A DNA stretch of 44,796 bases from NCBI GenBank assembly GCA_036381235.1, contig DASVDE010000007.1, positions 1-44,796 on the forward strand. The letters run 5' to 3'. Position 1 is the stretch's first letter. The number at the start of each line of letters is the position of its first letter. A program made the position numbers and the translations under genes. The DNA is from DASVDE01 sp036381235. GTDB lineage: Bacteria > Actinomycetota > Thermoleophilia > Solirubrobacterales > 70-9. This document shows, piece after piece, positions 23,210 to 31,201 of this stretch. The notes under the pieces were generated by a model. That model was not told the DNA's origin, did not search any database, and saw nothing but the letters and a program-made list of their open reading frames with translations.

Positions 23210-26104
23210 TCAGCTCTCCGCCGCCGGACAGATCAGGCGGTAGTCGCACCACCCGCAGACGGCCGGCGAAGGCCGCGGTTCGAAGTCCTGGCCCAAGACG
23301 CCCTCTCCAACCTGCAGCACCGTGCGCTCGACCCGTTCGGCGTCGTCGGGCTGGGTCGCCACCGCCACCTTCTCCGCGTCGAGCACGTAGTAGTAGCTGC
23401 CGACCGCGGCCTCCACGTCCCAGGCCTCGCGGGCCGCGAGACGGTAGAGCGCCAGCTGCAGATCGCTCTCCAGGTCGGCTTCGGTCTTGCGCTCGCCCGT
23501 CTTGTAGTCGATCAGCTCGTGACTGCCGTCCGGCAAGCGGTCGACGCGGTCGACCCGCCCGCGCACGTGATGCTCTCCGATCCGGAAGTCGAACTTGCGC
23601 TCCAGCCAGACGGGCTCGCCTTCGGCGACCTGCTCTCGCTCCCAGTAGAGGCGCATCGCCTCCCGCCCGCGCTCGCGGTACTGGACCTCGTCGTCGCTGT
23701 TGCCGAAGCCACCGCGCCGCCAGCCCGCCTCGAAAAGCCCGATCAGCCGCTGCAGCCCGTCCTCGCCTTCGTCTTCTTCCTTGTGGAAACGCTCGAGGAC
23801 GTTGTGCACGAGGATGCCGAAGCGCTGGTTGATCGTCGGCTCCTGTGGGATGCCGAAGACGCGGGCGAACTTGTACTTCAGCGGGCAGGTGAGGTAGAGG
23901 CCGAGGTCCGAGGCGGAGAGGCTGAGGCGCTTGTCCCCGCGGCGCGGCAGGAACTCGGCCAACGAAGGCTCCTCGCGGGCGGCGATCGATCGACGACGGC
24001 GGTCTCGCTCCGCTTCTGAGCCGAGCAGGTAGCCGTCCAGCGAGGAGGCATCCAGCTCCGCCTGCTGTTCGGGGGTCGCGACCTGGCGCAGCAGCCCGTT
24101 GACCGCTTCCACCGCCTCCGCGGTGGCCTCGTCGCCTGGTCGCTGCGCCAGCGCCGCCAGCTTCAGCAGCTCCAGATAGCGGGCGATCGCCCGGTTTACG
24201 TCGACCGCGGTGTCCAGGCGCGGCTCCGACAGCTCTCGCCCGGCTTTCCACGATGCCTCCAGCACCTCCTCGCGCAAGGCACGGTAGGTGGCGTGCAGAC
24301 CCTCGGCGGGGCCGAACAGCTCCTCCTCGTGCACCTCCTCGCGCGGCGAGCCCGCTGCGGCGCGCGCCTCCTCGTAGAAGCGGGAGGAGTGGATCGCCTC
24401 GTCGGCCCCGTGGCCGATCCGGGAGAGCACGAGGCCGGCCCGCGCCGGACTTCCGATCCGGTTGGCGCCTTCGTCGCGCTCCAGCCCGAGCACGAAGGCG
24501 TGGTCATAGACGGTTCCCTTGGCCGCATCGAAGCCGAGGCCCTGGACCGCCCAGACCGCCGCCGGGTCCTCGCCGTCGCGCATCTCCACTCCCGCTTCGG
24601 CGACGGCGCTGAGGTAACGGACGAAGCCGCGGGTCGAGCCGTGCGGCTCGCGCCGCGCCCAGGCGGAGGCCAGCTCGGCGAGTCGCGAGAGGCTCAGCAG
24701 CCGTTCGGCGACCTCTGGCTGGGCGGCGAAGAGGCGCTGGCGACGAAGGCCGACCCGCTCGATCAGCCGTCGCACGAAGACATCGGCACGGCGCTCCTCC
24801 ATCGCCGCCGATGCGGCCCGGTACAGCTTCAGGAAGGCTTGGATTCGCTCACGCGCCTCGGGCTGGATCTGAGGACTGTCGAGCGCCGCCTCGCAGGCGG
24901 AGACCATGTCCAGCTTGCGGCGTCTGGCGATCGTCGTCAGCCGCGCCAGGTCGGTGGAGCGCAGCTCGACCGGCGGTCGAGTCAGCGCCCGCGCCGCCGC
25001 GGCAGAGTCGTCGGGATCGGCGAGCACGCGCAGCCAGGCGATCGCGTCGCGCACCTCGGGGCGCTGGAAGAGGGCGGCGGGCCCGGCGAGATGAAAGGGA
25101 ATGCCGCGCTCCTCCATCGCCGCGGCGATGGGAGGCCCCTCTCGGGCGGGGTCGGCGAACAGAACGCAAATCGCCTCCGGCGGCGTGCCCGAGGCGACCA
25201 GGTGCTCTACCGCGCGGGCGACCGCCTGGGCCTGCGCCCGCTCATTGCGACAGCGCCAGAACTTGATCTCCGGCTCACGAAAGACGCGATCGAGAACGAG
25301 GCGCTCCGGCCCTGCGGGAGGAGCCAGATCCTCCTCGACCGCGTAAACGTGGTTGGGGTTTTCAGCTTCGAGGGAGGAGAGGATCGCGCGCTGTGCGTCG
25401 GTGGTGTCCTCGTACTCGTCGACCATCACGTGGAGGAAGCGATCGGCGAGCGCGGCGCGGATGTCGGGCCGCTCGTGCAGGAGCTTGTTGAGGGTCAGGA
25501 ATACGTCGCCTTCGTCGAGGTTTCCGGTGGAGGCGAGGATGCGGTCATGGGCGACGCAGAACTCGGTCAGCTCAGGCTCGGGATGATCCGAGCCGGCCTT
25601 CAGCGCGTCGATCCGCTCGAGCAGGCGGGCGAGGAGGCCAGCCGGGTTGCCGCGAATCTCGTGATGGTGGAGAGGGAGGTCATCGAGGTGGTCGAGAAGG
25701 AGCGCCAGGCGCTCGGCGCGGCCCAGGACGTCGAAGAACGGGTCGAGACCGGCGGCGGTCGAATGCTCGCGCAGAAGGCGCTCGCAGGTCGCCTCCCAGG
25801 TGTCGATCCAGAGCTCTTCATAGGGGGCGTTGAGCAGCGTCTCGGCACGTTCGCGCAGGCGGCGGGCCGTGGCGCGGGTCGAGGCCACCACCAGCACCCG
25901 TTCCGGCCCGGTCCCCTCCTCGGCCAGCCGCGCCAGCCGCCGCGCCAAGACCTCGGTCTTGCCCGTTCCCGCTTTGCCGACGACCCAAAAAGGCCCGTCG
26001 GCATGCATAACCGCCCGCGTGCTCTGCTCTCGCTCGCTCGCGTTCATTGTCACCGGCGATCTCGCTCGCTCGCTTCCGCGTCCGCCGCGGGCGGGTGTAG
26101 GCAT
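23210..26104 (-). CDS. UvrD-like helicase / PD-(D/E)XK nuclease with AddB-type Fe-S cluster
   Basis: 964 residues. The N-terminal half has a clear Walker A, GKAGTGKT (43-50), and a Walker B-like VDEYED (229-233) in place of the usual DEYQD. The later superfamily 1 motifs are hard to find: the GDxxQSIY segment is replaced by AVEEDLAPP, motif V is worn (QGLGFDAAKGTVYDHAFVLG) and no RLFYVAxTRA-like motif VI is seen. The C-terminal nuclease is intact: RGRVDRVD then LIDYKTGE (D866). Four Cys (C740, C950, C953, C959, the last three as C-x2-C-x5-C) match the AddB/Dna2/Cas4 iron-sulfur arrangement. It probably processes double-strand DNA ends, as AddAB or AdnAB do, but no partner gene lies next to it. 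TAGCGT, six bases before ATG 26104, supports this start over ATG 26047. Confidence 0.82.
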   Translation of the reverse strand: MPTPARGGRGSERARSPVTMNASEREQSTRAVMHADGPFWVVGKAGTGKTEVLARRLARLAEEGTGPERVLVVASTRATARRLRERAETLLNAPYEELWIDTWEATCERLLREHSTAAGLDPFFDVLGRAERLALLLDHLDDLPLHHHEIRGNPAGLLARLLERIDALKAGSDHPEPELTEFCVAHDRILASTGNLDEGDVFLTLNKLLHERPDIRAALADRFLHVMVDEYEDTTDAQRAILSSLEAENPNHVYAVEEDLAPPAGPERLVLDRVFREPEIKFWRCRNERAQAQAVARAVEHLVASGTPPEAICVLFADPAREGPPIAAAMEERGIPFHLAGPAALFQRPEVRDAIAWLRVLADPDDSAAAARALTRPPVELRSTDLARLTTIARRRKLDMVSACEAALDSPQIQPEARERIQAFLKLYRAASAAMEERRADVFVRRLIERVGLRRQRLFAAQPEVAERLLSLSRLAELASAWARREPHGSTRGFVRYLSAVAEAGVEMRDGEDPAAVWAVQGLGFDAAKGTVYDHAFVLGLERDEGANRIGSPARAGLVLSRIGHGADEAIHSSRFYEEARAAAGSPREEVHEEELFGPAEGLHATYRALREEVLEASWKAGRELSEPRLDTAVDVNRAIARYLELLKLAALAQRPGDEATAEAVEAVNGLLRQVATPEQQAELDASSLDGYLLGSEAERDRRRRSIAAREEPSLAEFLPRRGDKRLSLSASDLGLYLTCPLKYKFARVFGIPQEPTINQRFGILVHNVLERFHKEEDEGEDGLQRLIGLFEAGWRRGGFGNSDDEVQYRERGREAMRLYWEREQVAEGEPVWLERKFDFRIGEHHVRGRVDRVDRLPDGSHELIDYKTGERKTEADLESDLQLALYRLAAREAWDVEAAVGSYYYVLDAEKVAVATQPDDAERVERTVLQVGEGVLGQDFEPRPSPAVCGWCDYRLICPAAES

Positions 26105-26110
26105 GGTCCA

Positions 26111-26140
26111 ACGCTACCGAGCGGGCGCCGTCCATAGGAT
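26111..26140. promoter_or_regulatory. Divergent leaderless promoter pair
   Basis: In the 42-base gap, TAGCGT on the reverse strand (26116-26111) is six bases before the nuclease ATG 26104. TAGGAT on the forward strand (26135-26140) is six bases before the GTG start 26147. Confidence 0.45.
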
Positions 26141-26146
26141 GGGTCG

Positions 26147-26989
26147 GTGGACGTTTTTTCCGCAGACTGGCTGGGAATCTGCCGCCGCGTCGCCGCAGCG
26201 CAACGGGCGATCTTCGCCGAGGTGCAGGGCATCGAGGCTCGCACCGTCTACGAGGGGATGGGCGAAGGCGGCGATCGGGCTCTGGTCATCGACCGCCGTT
26301 GCGAGGAGGCCGTCTTCGTCGAGCTGGAGCGCCTGGCGGCCGACGGCGCATCGTTCGTCGCCGTCTCCGAGGAGCGCGGCGAGGTTGTATTCGGCTCCGG
26401 CGGCCCGGTGCGGGTGGTGATCGACCCGATCGACGGGTCGCTCAACGCGCGTCGCACCCTGCCTTCCCACAGCCTCAGCATCGCGGTCGCCTCCGGTCCC
26501 TCGATGGCCGACGTTGAGTTCGGCTACGTCTACGACTTCGGTGCCAGGGAGGAGTTCGCGGCTCGGCTCGGTGCCGGGGCGACGCTCCTCGCCGCAGAGG
26601 GGAAACCGGGAGAGGAGACGATTCGTGTCGCGCCGCCCGATGGCAGTGTGCTGGAGGTGCTCGGCGTCGAATCGGCGGAGCCCGAGTGGGCGATGCCGGC
26701 ACTCGAAGCGCTGGTCGGAAGCGTCTACCGCCTCCGCGTGGTCGGCTCGATCGCGATCAGCGTCGCCTATGTCGGCTGCGGCCGCTTTGACGGGATGCTC
26801 AGCCTGCGCCCCTGTCGCTCGGTCGATGCCGCAGCCGCCCAGCTGATCGTTCGCGAAGCGGGTGGTCAGGTCGCCTTCGGCGACCTCGCGCTCGAGGACG
26901 CTTCGCTCAATCTCGACGCTCGTTACCCGATCGCCACCGCGGCCGACGATCGCGCCATGGCGACGATTCGCGCCGCCCAGCAGGCCTGA
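26147..26989 (+). CDS. Inositol monophosphatase family protein
   Basis: 280 residues. The metal-site motif appears as VVIDPIDGSLNARRTLP, matching DP-(I/L)-DG-(T/S)-x-N. An upstream SEERGEV segment stands for the usual GEE. The late part gives SLRPCRSVDAAAAQLIVREAGG, corresponding to the family WDxAAG-x-L-I-(V/L)-x-EAGG, with the Asp kept but the Trp replaced. The family removes phosphate from inositol phosphates, fructose 1,6-bisphosphate, histidinol phosphate or PAP; the departures make the substrate uncertain. GTG start with -10 TAGGAT directly upstream. Followed by the LexA-box region. Confidence 0.82.
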   Translation: MDVFSADWLGICRRVAAAQRAIFAEVQGIEARTVYEGMGEGGDRALVIDRRCEEAVFVELERLAADGASFVAVSEERGEVVFGSGGPVRVVIDPIDGSLNARRTLPSHSLSIAVASGPSMADVEFGYVYDFGAREEFAARLGAGATLLAAEGKPGEETIRVAPPDGSVLEVLGVESAEPEWAMPALEALVGSVYRLRVVGSIAISVAYVGCGRFDGMLSLRPCRSVDAAAAQLIVREAGGQVAFGDLALEDASLNLDARYPIATAADDRAMATIRAAQQA

Positions 26990-27030
26990 TTCCTTCACTT
27001 GCATGTAACCCGGGATCGGGGACGGGTTTA

Positions 27031-27058
27031 GAACAGGTGTTCGCATGAACGTATGTTC
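27031..27058 (+). promoter_or_regulatory. Two adjacent LexA (SOS) boxes
   Basis: GAAC-AGGT-GTTC (27031-27042) and GAAC-GTAT-GTTC (27047-27058) are both perfect GAAC-N4-GTTC sites, four bases apart, 16 bases start to start. This is the actinobacterial and Gram-positive LexA site. A -10-like TACACT follows at 27061-27066, so the boxes cover the promoter core of the next gene. A single such site should occur by chance about once per 65 kb with equal base frequencies; two within 28 bases is hard to explain by chance. Confidence 0.75.
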
Positions 27059-27115
27059 GCTACACTCGCGAACTCCCCTCTCCTAAGCACCCGACCCCGA
27101 AGGACTGATATCGAA

Positions 27116-27604
27116 ATGGCACCAGCCAGCAATGGCAGCACCAAAACCCAGGCGAAGCGCACGAAAACAAATGCTAAGCGCGCCGCCAAATCAGCCGGCC
27201 GTACCGCAAAGGCCGCCGAGAAGAACCAGGTCCGCGCCGCCGCCGAGACCGCCGTCGACCTCCCCGTCGGCGCCGTCCTCAGCGTCACCGATCGCCTCTC
27301 CGAGTTGGTCGACCCGTGGACCGACCGCGCCGGCGCCGAGAAGCAGCTGAAGTCCTACCGCACCCGGCTTCGCCGCTCGCTGAAGCGCACCGAGCGCCGC
27401 GGCACCACCGCCCGCCGCAAGGCGACGACGGAGGCGAAGAAGACTCGGACCCGCGTCGAGCGCGAGGCCCGCAAACGCCAGCGCACCCTGAAGCGCAACC
27501 GCGATGAGGTCGAGCAGCGCGTTCGCAAAGCTCTCGACGAGCAGAGCGCGCGTGCCCAGGATCTGGTCGACCAGGTCACCGATCAGCTCTCCTCCCTGCG
27601 CTAA
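27116..27604 (+). CDS. Very basic Lys/Arg/Ala-rich protein, probable DNA binder under SOS control
   Basis: 162 residues starting MAPASNGSTKTQAKRTK. There is a lysine/alanine-rich N-terminal tail (to about 40), a short hydrophobic central part (ETAVDLPVGAVLSVTDRLSELVDPW), then a strongly basic helix of about 60 residues (RTRLRRSLKRTERRGT, ATTEAKKTRTRVEREARKRQ) that ends in a coiled-coil-like tail. The layout recalls histone-like tails and heparin-binding proteins such as HbhA, but no family is certain. ATG 27116 is chosen because AAGGA precedes it; the longer frame would begin inside a LexA box. With two LexA boxes in its promoter, it is probably induced by DNA damage. A strong hairpin follows. 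Confidence 0.7.
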   Translation: MAPASNGSTKTQAKRTKTNAKRAAKSAGRTAKAAEKNQVRAAAETAVDLPVGAVLSVTDRLSELVDPWTDRAGAEKQLKSYRTRLRRSLKRTERRGTTARRKATTEAKKTRTRVEREARKRQRTLKRNRDEVEQRVRKALDEQSARAQDLVDQVTDQLSSLR

Positions 27605-27616
27605 TACACAAGCCGC

Positions 27617-27651
27617 AACGCGTTCTCCCTGTGATTCGGGGAGAACGCGTT
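27617..27651. terminator. Hairpin terminator between converging genes
   Basis: AACGCGTTCTCCC (27617-27629) and its exact complement (27639-27651) form a 13-bp stem with a 9-base loop. A short T-rich stretch (TTTCGCTT) follows. It lies between the stops of the basic protein and the secreted protein and can serve both. Confidence 0.75.
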
Positions 27652-27663
27652 TCGCTTGTCGGC

Positions 27664-29766
27664 TTAGCGGCCGGTTACGGTGACCGGCCTGGAGACGGCC
27701 GGCTCGTAGGGCCAGCCGCTTTGCGCGGGGACGTAGGCGCGGAACTGAAATCCAATGCCGCGGCTGTCGTCGTCGCTGAACGCGTAGGGAAATCGGAAGC
27801 GGCCGCGGGCATCGGTCTGTATCGTGCGGAACTGAGTCCAGGGAACGACTCCGGGCACCTGGAACTGGAGCTGGATCGTCTTGCCATCGGGCGGAACGGC
27901 GGCGCTCGCCGTGCCCACCTTGCCGCGGAAGACGACAGGGCGTCCACCGACCTTCGCCCGCCGGGAGGAGGACCGCATCAACACCCCGGCTGCGACCCGC
28001 AGTCGCGCGGTGCCGGCGCTGGAACGGCTGCGGGTGCGATCGCCGGAGAAGTGAGCCTCGATCTGTCGGCTCGGGCCCGGGGCGAGGGAGACGGTGAATA
28101 CGCCCCTGCCATCCGTTCTTGCCACCGTCGTGCGGTCGCTCTCTAGCGCCCCGGGATCGAAGCGCTCGGTTACCTGTACCTCGACCCCCGACAGGCCGGT
28201 GCCCAGCCCCGCGCTGAGCCTGCCGCTGTAGCGCGCGCCGCCGCCATAGGGGACCAGGCGCTCCCGCCCGCGCCGACCGAAGTCCCCGACCGCGATTCGC
28301 CGGCAGCGCCAGCGCAAGCCGCGTTTCACGCAGCGCCGCCGCTCCACCTCGCGGCCGCCGAAGCCGGCCCAAAGCACCGTGCGCAGCTTCAGCGGATTGA
28401 CCAAGGCCATGCGTGTGCCGTTTGCGCGCCACGCCGTGGTGACCGCGTTGCCCGCGGCGTCGTAGCCGGTTGCGCGGAACTCGTAGGTGCCGGCGGGGTA
28501 GGCGTCGGAGTCCCAGCGAGCGGACAGCCCGTTCTCCGAAGCCGTGGTTGGCAGCGGCTGGTAAAGGTCGGAGGTCCCGGAGCGGCGAACCTCGATTTGC
28601 CCTCGCGTCAGGTCCGGCCCTGAGAGCGCGTCGGCGACTCGCACCTGGATCGCCTCGGGGTCAAGCGGGCTCTGGGAGTTGGCGAAGGAGACCGACGGTG
28701 GCCCCCGGTCGATTCGCACTGTCGCCGTTGTGGGTGGTCGGTTGGGCACCCCGGGCCCGGCGCCGCCGTCGTTGGCGTTGCCGGCGGCGTCGCACGCATA
28801 GAAGGAGAAGGTATGGGTGCCCTCGTCGATCGCCGTTGCGCTCGCAACGCTTCCCGGCTCGACCCTTGGCGCTCCGTCGTCGAGCCGAATCGCGGTGAAG
28901 GCATCGCCGCCCATTCCCGAGCCATCGTCGCCGGCGACGGCGGTCACCGTTACAGGACGGTTGACCCAACCCGCCGGCACGCCGGACAGCGTCGTCACCG
29001 GGTCGGTCAGGTCCACCTTCACAGCGGTGTGGCCGGCGGTTGCGGATTTCATGCCCGAACCTGAAACGGCGACCGCGTGGACATAGCTCGTGCCCTCCGG
29101 GAGGCCGGGAACGGTGAAGAGGTCTCCATCCTCACCCTCGCGGAGGTCGGTCTCGGCGTCGGTGCAGATGAAGGCATCCGCGCAGGGATTCCCCTGCGCG
29201 CCGTCGCCGATCGACACCGCGTAGCCACGGATTCCGGAGAGCGGAAACGGTTCGGCGGGATGGGAGATGTGAACCGTAAAGGGAAAATCGCCGCGGCCGA
29301 GCCAACCGAGAACGGGAACGGGCTCGACGTCCTCCGGGCGGACGGGGTCATAGCGCAGCTTCGCCGTCGCGATCGCCCCCTCCTCGCCGGAGGCGTTCTC
29401 CAGCCAGACCTCGAAGGTGTAAACGCCGGGTGTGGAGCTCACCCTGACGTTGACGCTGTCATCCACCCAGCCGAGCCGTTCCTCGCCGGCGCCGAGCGGC
29501 GCCCCGCCAGGGTCTCGGACTTGGTAGTGGGTGGCCGCGAGCGGTGGCCCGCTGCCCTGGGAGGGGTTGTCCCAGCGGATGAAAAAGCTGTCACCTGAGT
29601 GCCAGGCGTCCTCGCCGCCGTCGACCGTGAGGTTGCACGGTTGCAGCCTCACCGCAGGCACGCCGCCGTCATCCGGGCAGGGAGCGCCACCGCTGGCAGG
29701 TGAGGCGAGCACCGCCGCCCCCAGCGTTGCGGTGAGGAGCGCCGCGGCGAGCCGCCGGTTGCTCAC
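27664..29766 (-). CDS. Large secreted protein with Ig-like/fibronectin-like modules
   Basis: 700 residues with a signal peptide (MSNRRLAAALLTATLGAAVLASPASGG). The mature part is beta-rich and modular: an early module with WHSGDSFFIRWDNPS, a YTFEVWLENASGE strand pattern, DLTDPVTTLSGVPAGWVNRPV (bacterial Ig-like), another ending FSFYACDAAGNAND, and a third with YEFRATGYDAAGNAV. At the C-terminus two modules resemble carboxypeptidase-regulatory or transthyretin-like repeats (TDGRGVFTVSL, TDARGRFRFPYAF). No sorting motif or anchor is visible. The start overlaps the stop of the sigma-factor gene by four bases, so the protein is made with that factor and may be its effector or its sensed partner outside the cell. 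Confidence 0.75.
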   Translation of the reverse strand: MSNRRLAAALLTATLGAAVLASPASGGAPCPDDGGVPAVRLQPCNLTVDGGEDAWHSGDSFFIRWDNPSQGSGPPLAATHYQVRDPGGAPLGAGEERLGWVDDSVNVRVSSTPGVYTFEVWLENASGEEGAIATAKLRYDPVRPEDVEPVPVLGWLGRGDFPFTVHISHPAEPFPLSGIRGYAVSIGDGAQGNPCADAFICTDAETDLREGEDGDLFTVPGLPEGTSYVHAVAVSGSGMKSATAGHTAVKVDLTDPVTTLSGVPAGWVNRPVTVTAVAGDDGSGMGGDAFTAIRLDDGAPRVEPGSVASATAIDEGTHTFSFYACDAAGNANDGGAGPGVPNRPPTTATVRIDRGPPSVSFANSQSPLDPEAIQVRVADALSGPDLTRGQIEVRRSGTSDLYQPLPTTASENGLSARWDSDAYPAGTYEFRATGYDAAGNAVTTAWRANGTRMALVNPLKLRTVLWAGFGGREVERRRCVKRGLRWRCRRIAVGDFGRRGRERLVPYGGGARYSGRLSAGLGTGLSGVEVQVTERFDPGALESDRTTVARTDGRGVFTVSLAPGPSRQIEAHFSGDRTRSRSSAGTARLRVAAGVLMRSSSRRAKVGGRPVVFRGKVGTASAAVPPDGKTIQLQFQVPGVVPWTQFRTIQTDARGRFRFPYAFSDDDSRGIGFQFRAYVPAQSGWPYEPAVSRPVTVTGR

Positions 29767-31055
29767 GGCCCGAACTCGCCGGCGACGTTGCCACTCGACC
29801 CGCTCGAGGAGCCGCTGTCGGCCGGCAGCGGCTCTGGGGCGGGGGAGGGCGCGGGGGCCGGCGGCGGCGCATAGGAAACCGCGCCGGCGTCGGTCGCCAC
29901 CGGATCGGTCATCGGCTCGGAGGCGCCCTCGGGCGGTTGCTCCTGCTTGTCATCGTCTTCCGGTGGCTCATTTTGAATCGGCTCGGGAACGGGGGCCGGC
30001 ACGCTTGCCGAAGCCCCGACTCGATCCGCGCGGCGCTCGATGGCGGGGTCATCGTCGCCGGGTGCCAGCCCCAGGGGAGCCGGCACGACACCGGTCGCCA
30101 TGCAGGCGGCCGCCCCGCCCGCGGTCCCCACGCAGATCGCCAGCACTTTGGCCAGGGCCGCCACTCCGGCACCGCGCGTCCCGCCTGTGGCCGCCACCTG
30201 AGAGAGGGACGAGTCGGCCGCGCCGCCCTGGCCGGGAAGCCGGACGTAGAGGCCGACGAGCGTTTCGTGAGCGCGCTCGAGGAGCGAGCGCGAGGCGGCC
30301 ACCGGCAACAGGGGCGCCAGGGCGGCAGCGGCTCGCGGTGCCGCCCGGTAGGCGCGCAGCGCCGCGCGACAGTGGACGCATGCGCGCAGGTGCTCGCGCA
30401 GCTCGGCGGTCTGCTTCGGGTTGGTCTCGCCGTCGCAGAAGGCGGAGAGCAGGGCGCCCATCTCCTCGCAGCGGCTGCCGTCTTCGCTGCGCGAGATCAT
30501 CGCCCGGAACCGCTCCCGTCCTTCTGCCAGACAGCGGTTGACTTTGGTGCGGCTGAAGCCGGTCAGCTCGCCGATCTCGGCGTAGGAGTAGCCCTCGGCG
30601 AGCAGAGTCAGCGCCTTCAGCTCGGCGGGCTTCAGGGCCTGCAGCGCCTCGCGGCTGCGGGCGACCCTCTCGCGTCGCTCGACCAAGCCCGCGGGCCCGT
30701 CGCCCTCGGCCGGGATCAGGGCCACCCAGTCGGGCTCGGCCTCTCCACCCTCGCGCGTGGGTCGGCTGACCGTTCGCTCGCGAGACTGGCGCACCTTCAG
30801 CGCCTCGTGCTTGACGACGGTGGTCATCCAGCGAATCAGCTGGCGCCCGTCGTCGGTTGGGGCCTTGACGAGGAGAATCTCCAAGGCCCGCTGGTAGGCG
30901 TCGTCTGCGTCGTCGGCGCAGATCGAGAACCGCCGAGCGGTTCGCCGCAGAGAGCGCTCGTGCTTGGCGATCAGTTCGACCGCGGCCCGCTTGCGCGCCG
31001 CCTCCCCGTCCCCCGATTTAACCTCCCTCAGGCTCACCGCTCGCCGACCCCCCAC
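29763..31055 (-). CDS. ECF-like sigma factor fused to zinc-finger, membrane anchor and Pro-rich tail
   Basis: 430 residues. Region 2 (about 25-92) ends QLIRWMTTVVKHEALKVRQ, and region 4 (about 135-190) carries LTLLAEGYSYAEIGELTGFSRTKVNRCL, a helix-turn-helix. Next comes a zf-HC2/ZAS-type zinc finger (C196, then H222-x3-C226-x2-C229 in LREHLRACVHCRAAL), normally found in a separate anti-sigma protein. A hydrophobic segment (about 296-325) follows, then about 100 residues rich in Pro, Glu and Asp (PPEDDDKQEQPPE, APPPAPAPSPAPEP) that should lie outside the membrane. Regulator, inhibitor domain and sensor would thus be one chain. GTG start. The stop overlaps the next gene by four bases. Confidence 0.85.
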   Translation of the reverse strand: MGGRRAVSLREVKSGDGEAARKRAAVELIAKHERSLRRTARRFSICADDADDAYQRALEILLVKAPTDDGRQLIRWMTTVVKHEALKVRQSRERTVSRPTREGGEAEPDWVALIPAEGDGPAGLVERRERVARSREALQALKPAELKALTLLAEGYSYAEIGELTGFSRTKVNRCLAEGRERFRAMISRSEDGSRCEEMGALLSAFCDGETNPKQTAELREHLRACVHCRAALRAYRAAPRAAAALAPLLPVAASRSLLERAHETLVGLYVRLPGQGGAADSSLSQVAATGGTRGAGVAALAKVLAICVGTAGGAAACMATGVVPAPLGLAPGDDDPAIERRADRVGASASVPAPVPEPIQNEPPEDDDKQEQPPEGASEPMTDPVATDAGAVSYAPPPAPAPSPAPEPLPADSGSSSGSSGNVAGEFGP

Positions 31056-31151
31056 CGGTTCAGATATGTGAAGCGAACATGTCAGCGCCGAGCACGCGAG
31101 ATGCCGATCTCTCCCCCCTGTTGGACGGGTGGCTGGGTATGGAAAACCGCA

Positions 31152-31175
31152 AATTGCAACGATTTCGTGGCAATT
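31152..31175. promoter_or_regulatory. 24-bp pseudo-palindrome in the divergent gap
   Basis: AATTGC-AACGATTTCGTG-GCAATT matches its own reverse complement at 20 of 24 positions. It lies in the 146-base gap between the sigma-factor gene and the epimerase gene, in the most A/T-rich part of it. Its size and symmetry suit a dimeric regulator that could act on both directions. The protein that would bind is unknown. Confidence 0.45.
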
Positions 31176-31186
31176 GTCCGCTCCGG

Positions 31187-31192
31187 TAGCAT
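31187..31192 (+). promoter_or_regulatory. -10 hexamer TAGCAT of the epimerase gene
   Basis: TAGCAT ends nine bases before ATG 31202, after the pseudo-palindrome. No good -35 is visible at the normal distance. Confidence 0.4.
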
Positions 31193-31201
31193 GCCCCCGG
31201 A

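Noticed and set aside
26048..26104. Start of the helicase-nuclease at ATG 26047
   Set aside because: The N-terminal 19 residues look low-complexity, but TAGCGT six bases before ATG 26104 fits the local leaderless pattern, so the longer form is kept.
24293..26137. 614-codon forward frame over the helicase-nuclease gene
   Set aside because: Shadow of the Walker and nuclease gene on the other strand; repetitive Val/Asp/Arg composition.
27053..27115. Earlier ATG 27053 for the basic protein
   Set aside because: It lies inside the second LexA box and upstream of the probable transcription start; ATG 27116 has an AAGGA upstream.
27617..27651. AACGCGTT shared with the repeat at 7202-7250 as a common regulator site
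   Set aside because: Here it is the base of a strong terminator stem between two stop codons; an 8-base palindrome match in high-GC DNA is weak evidence.
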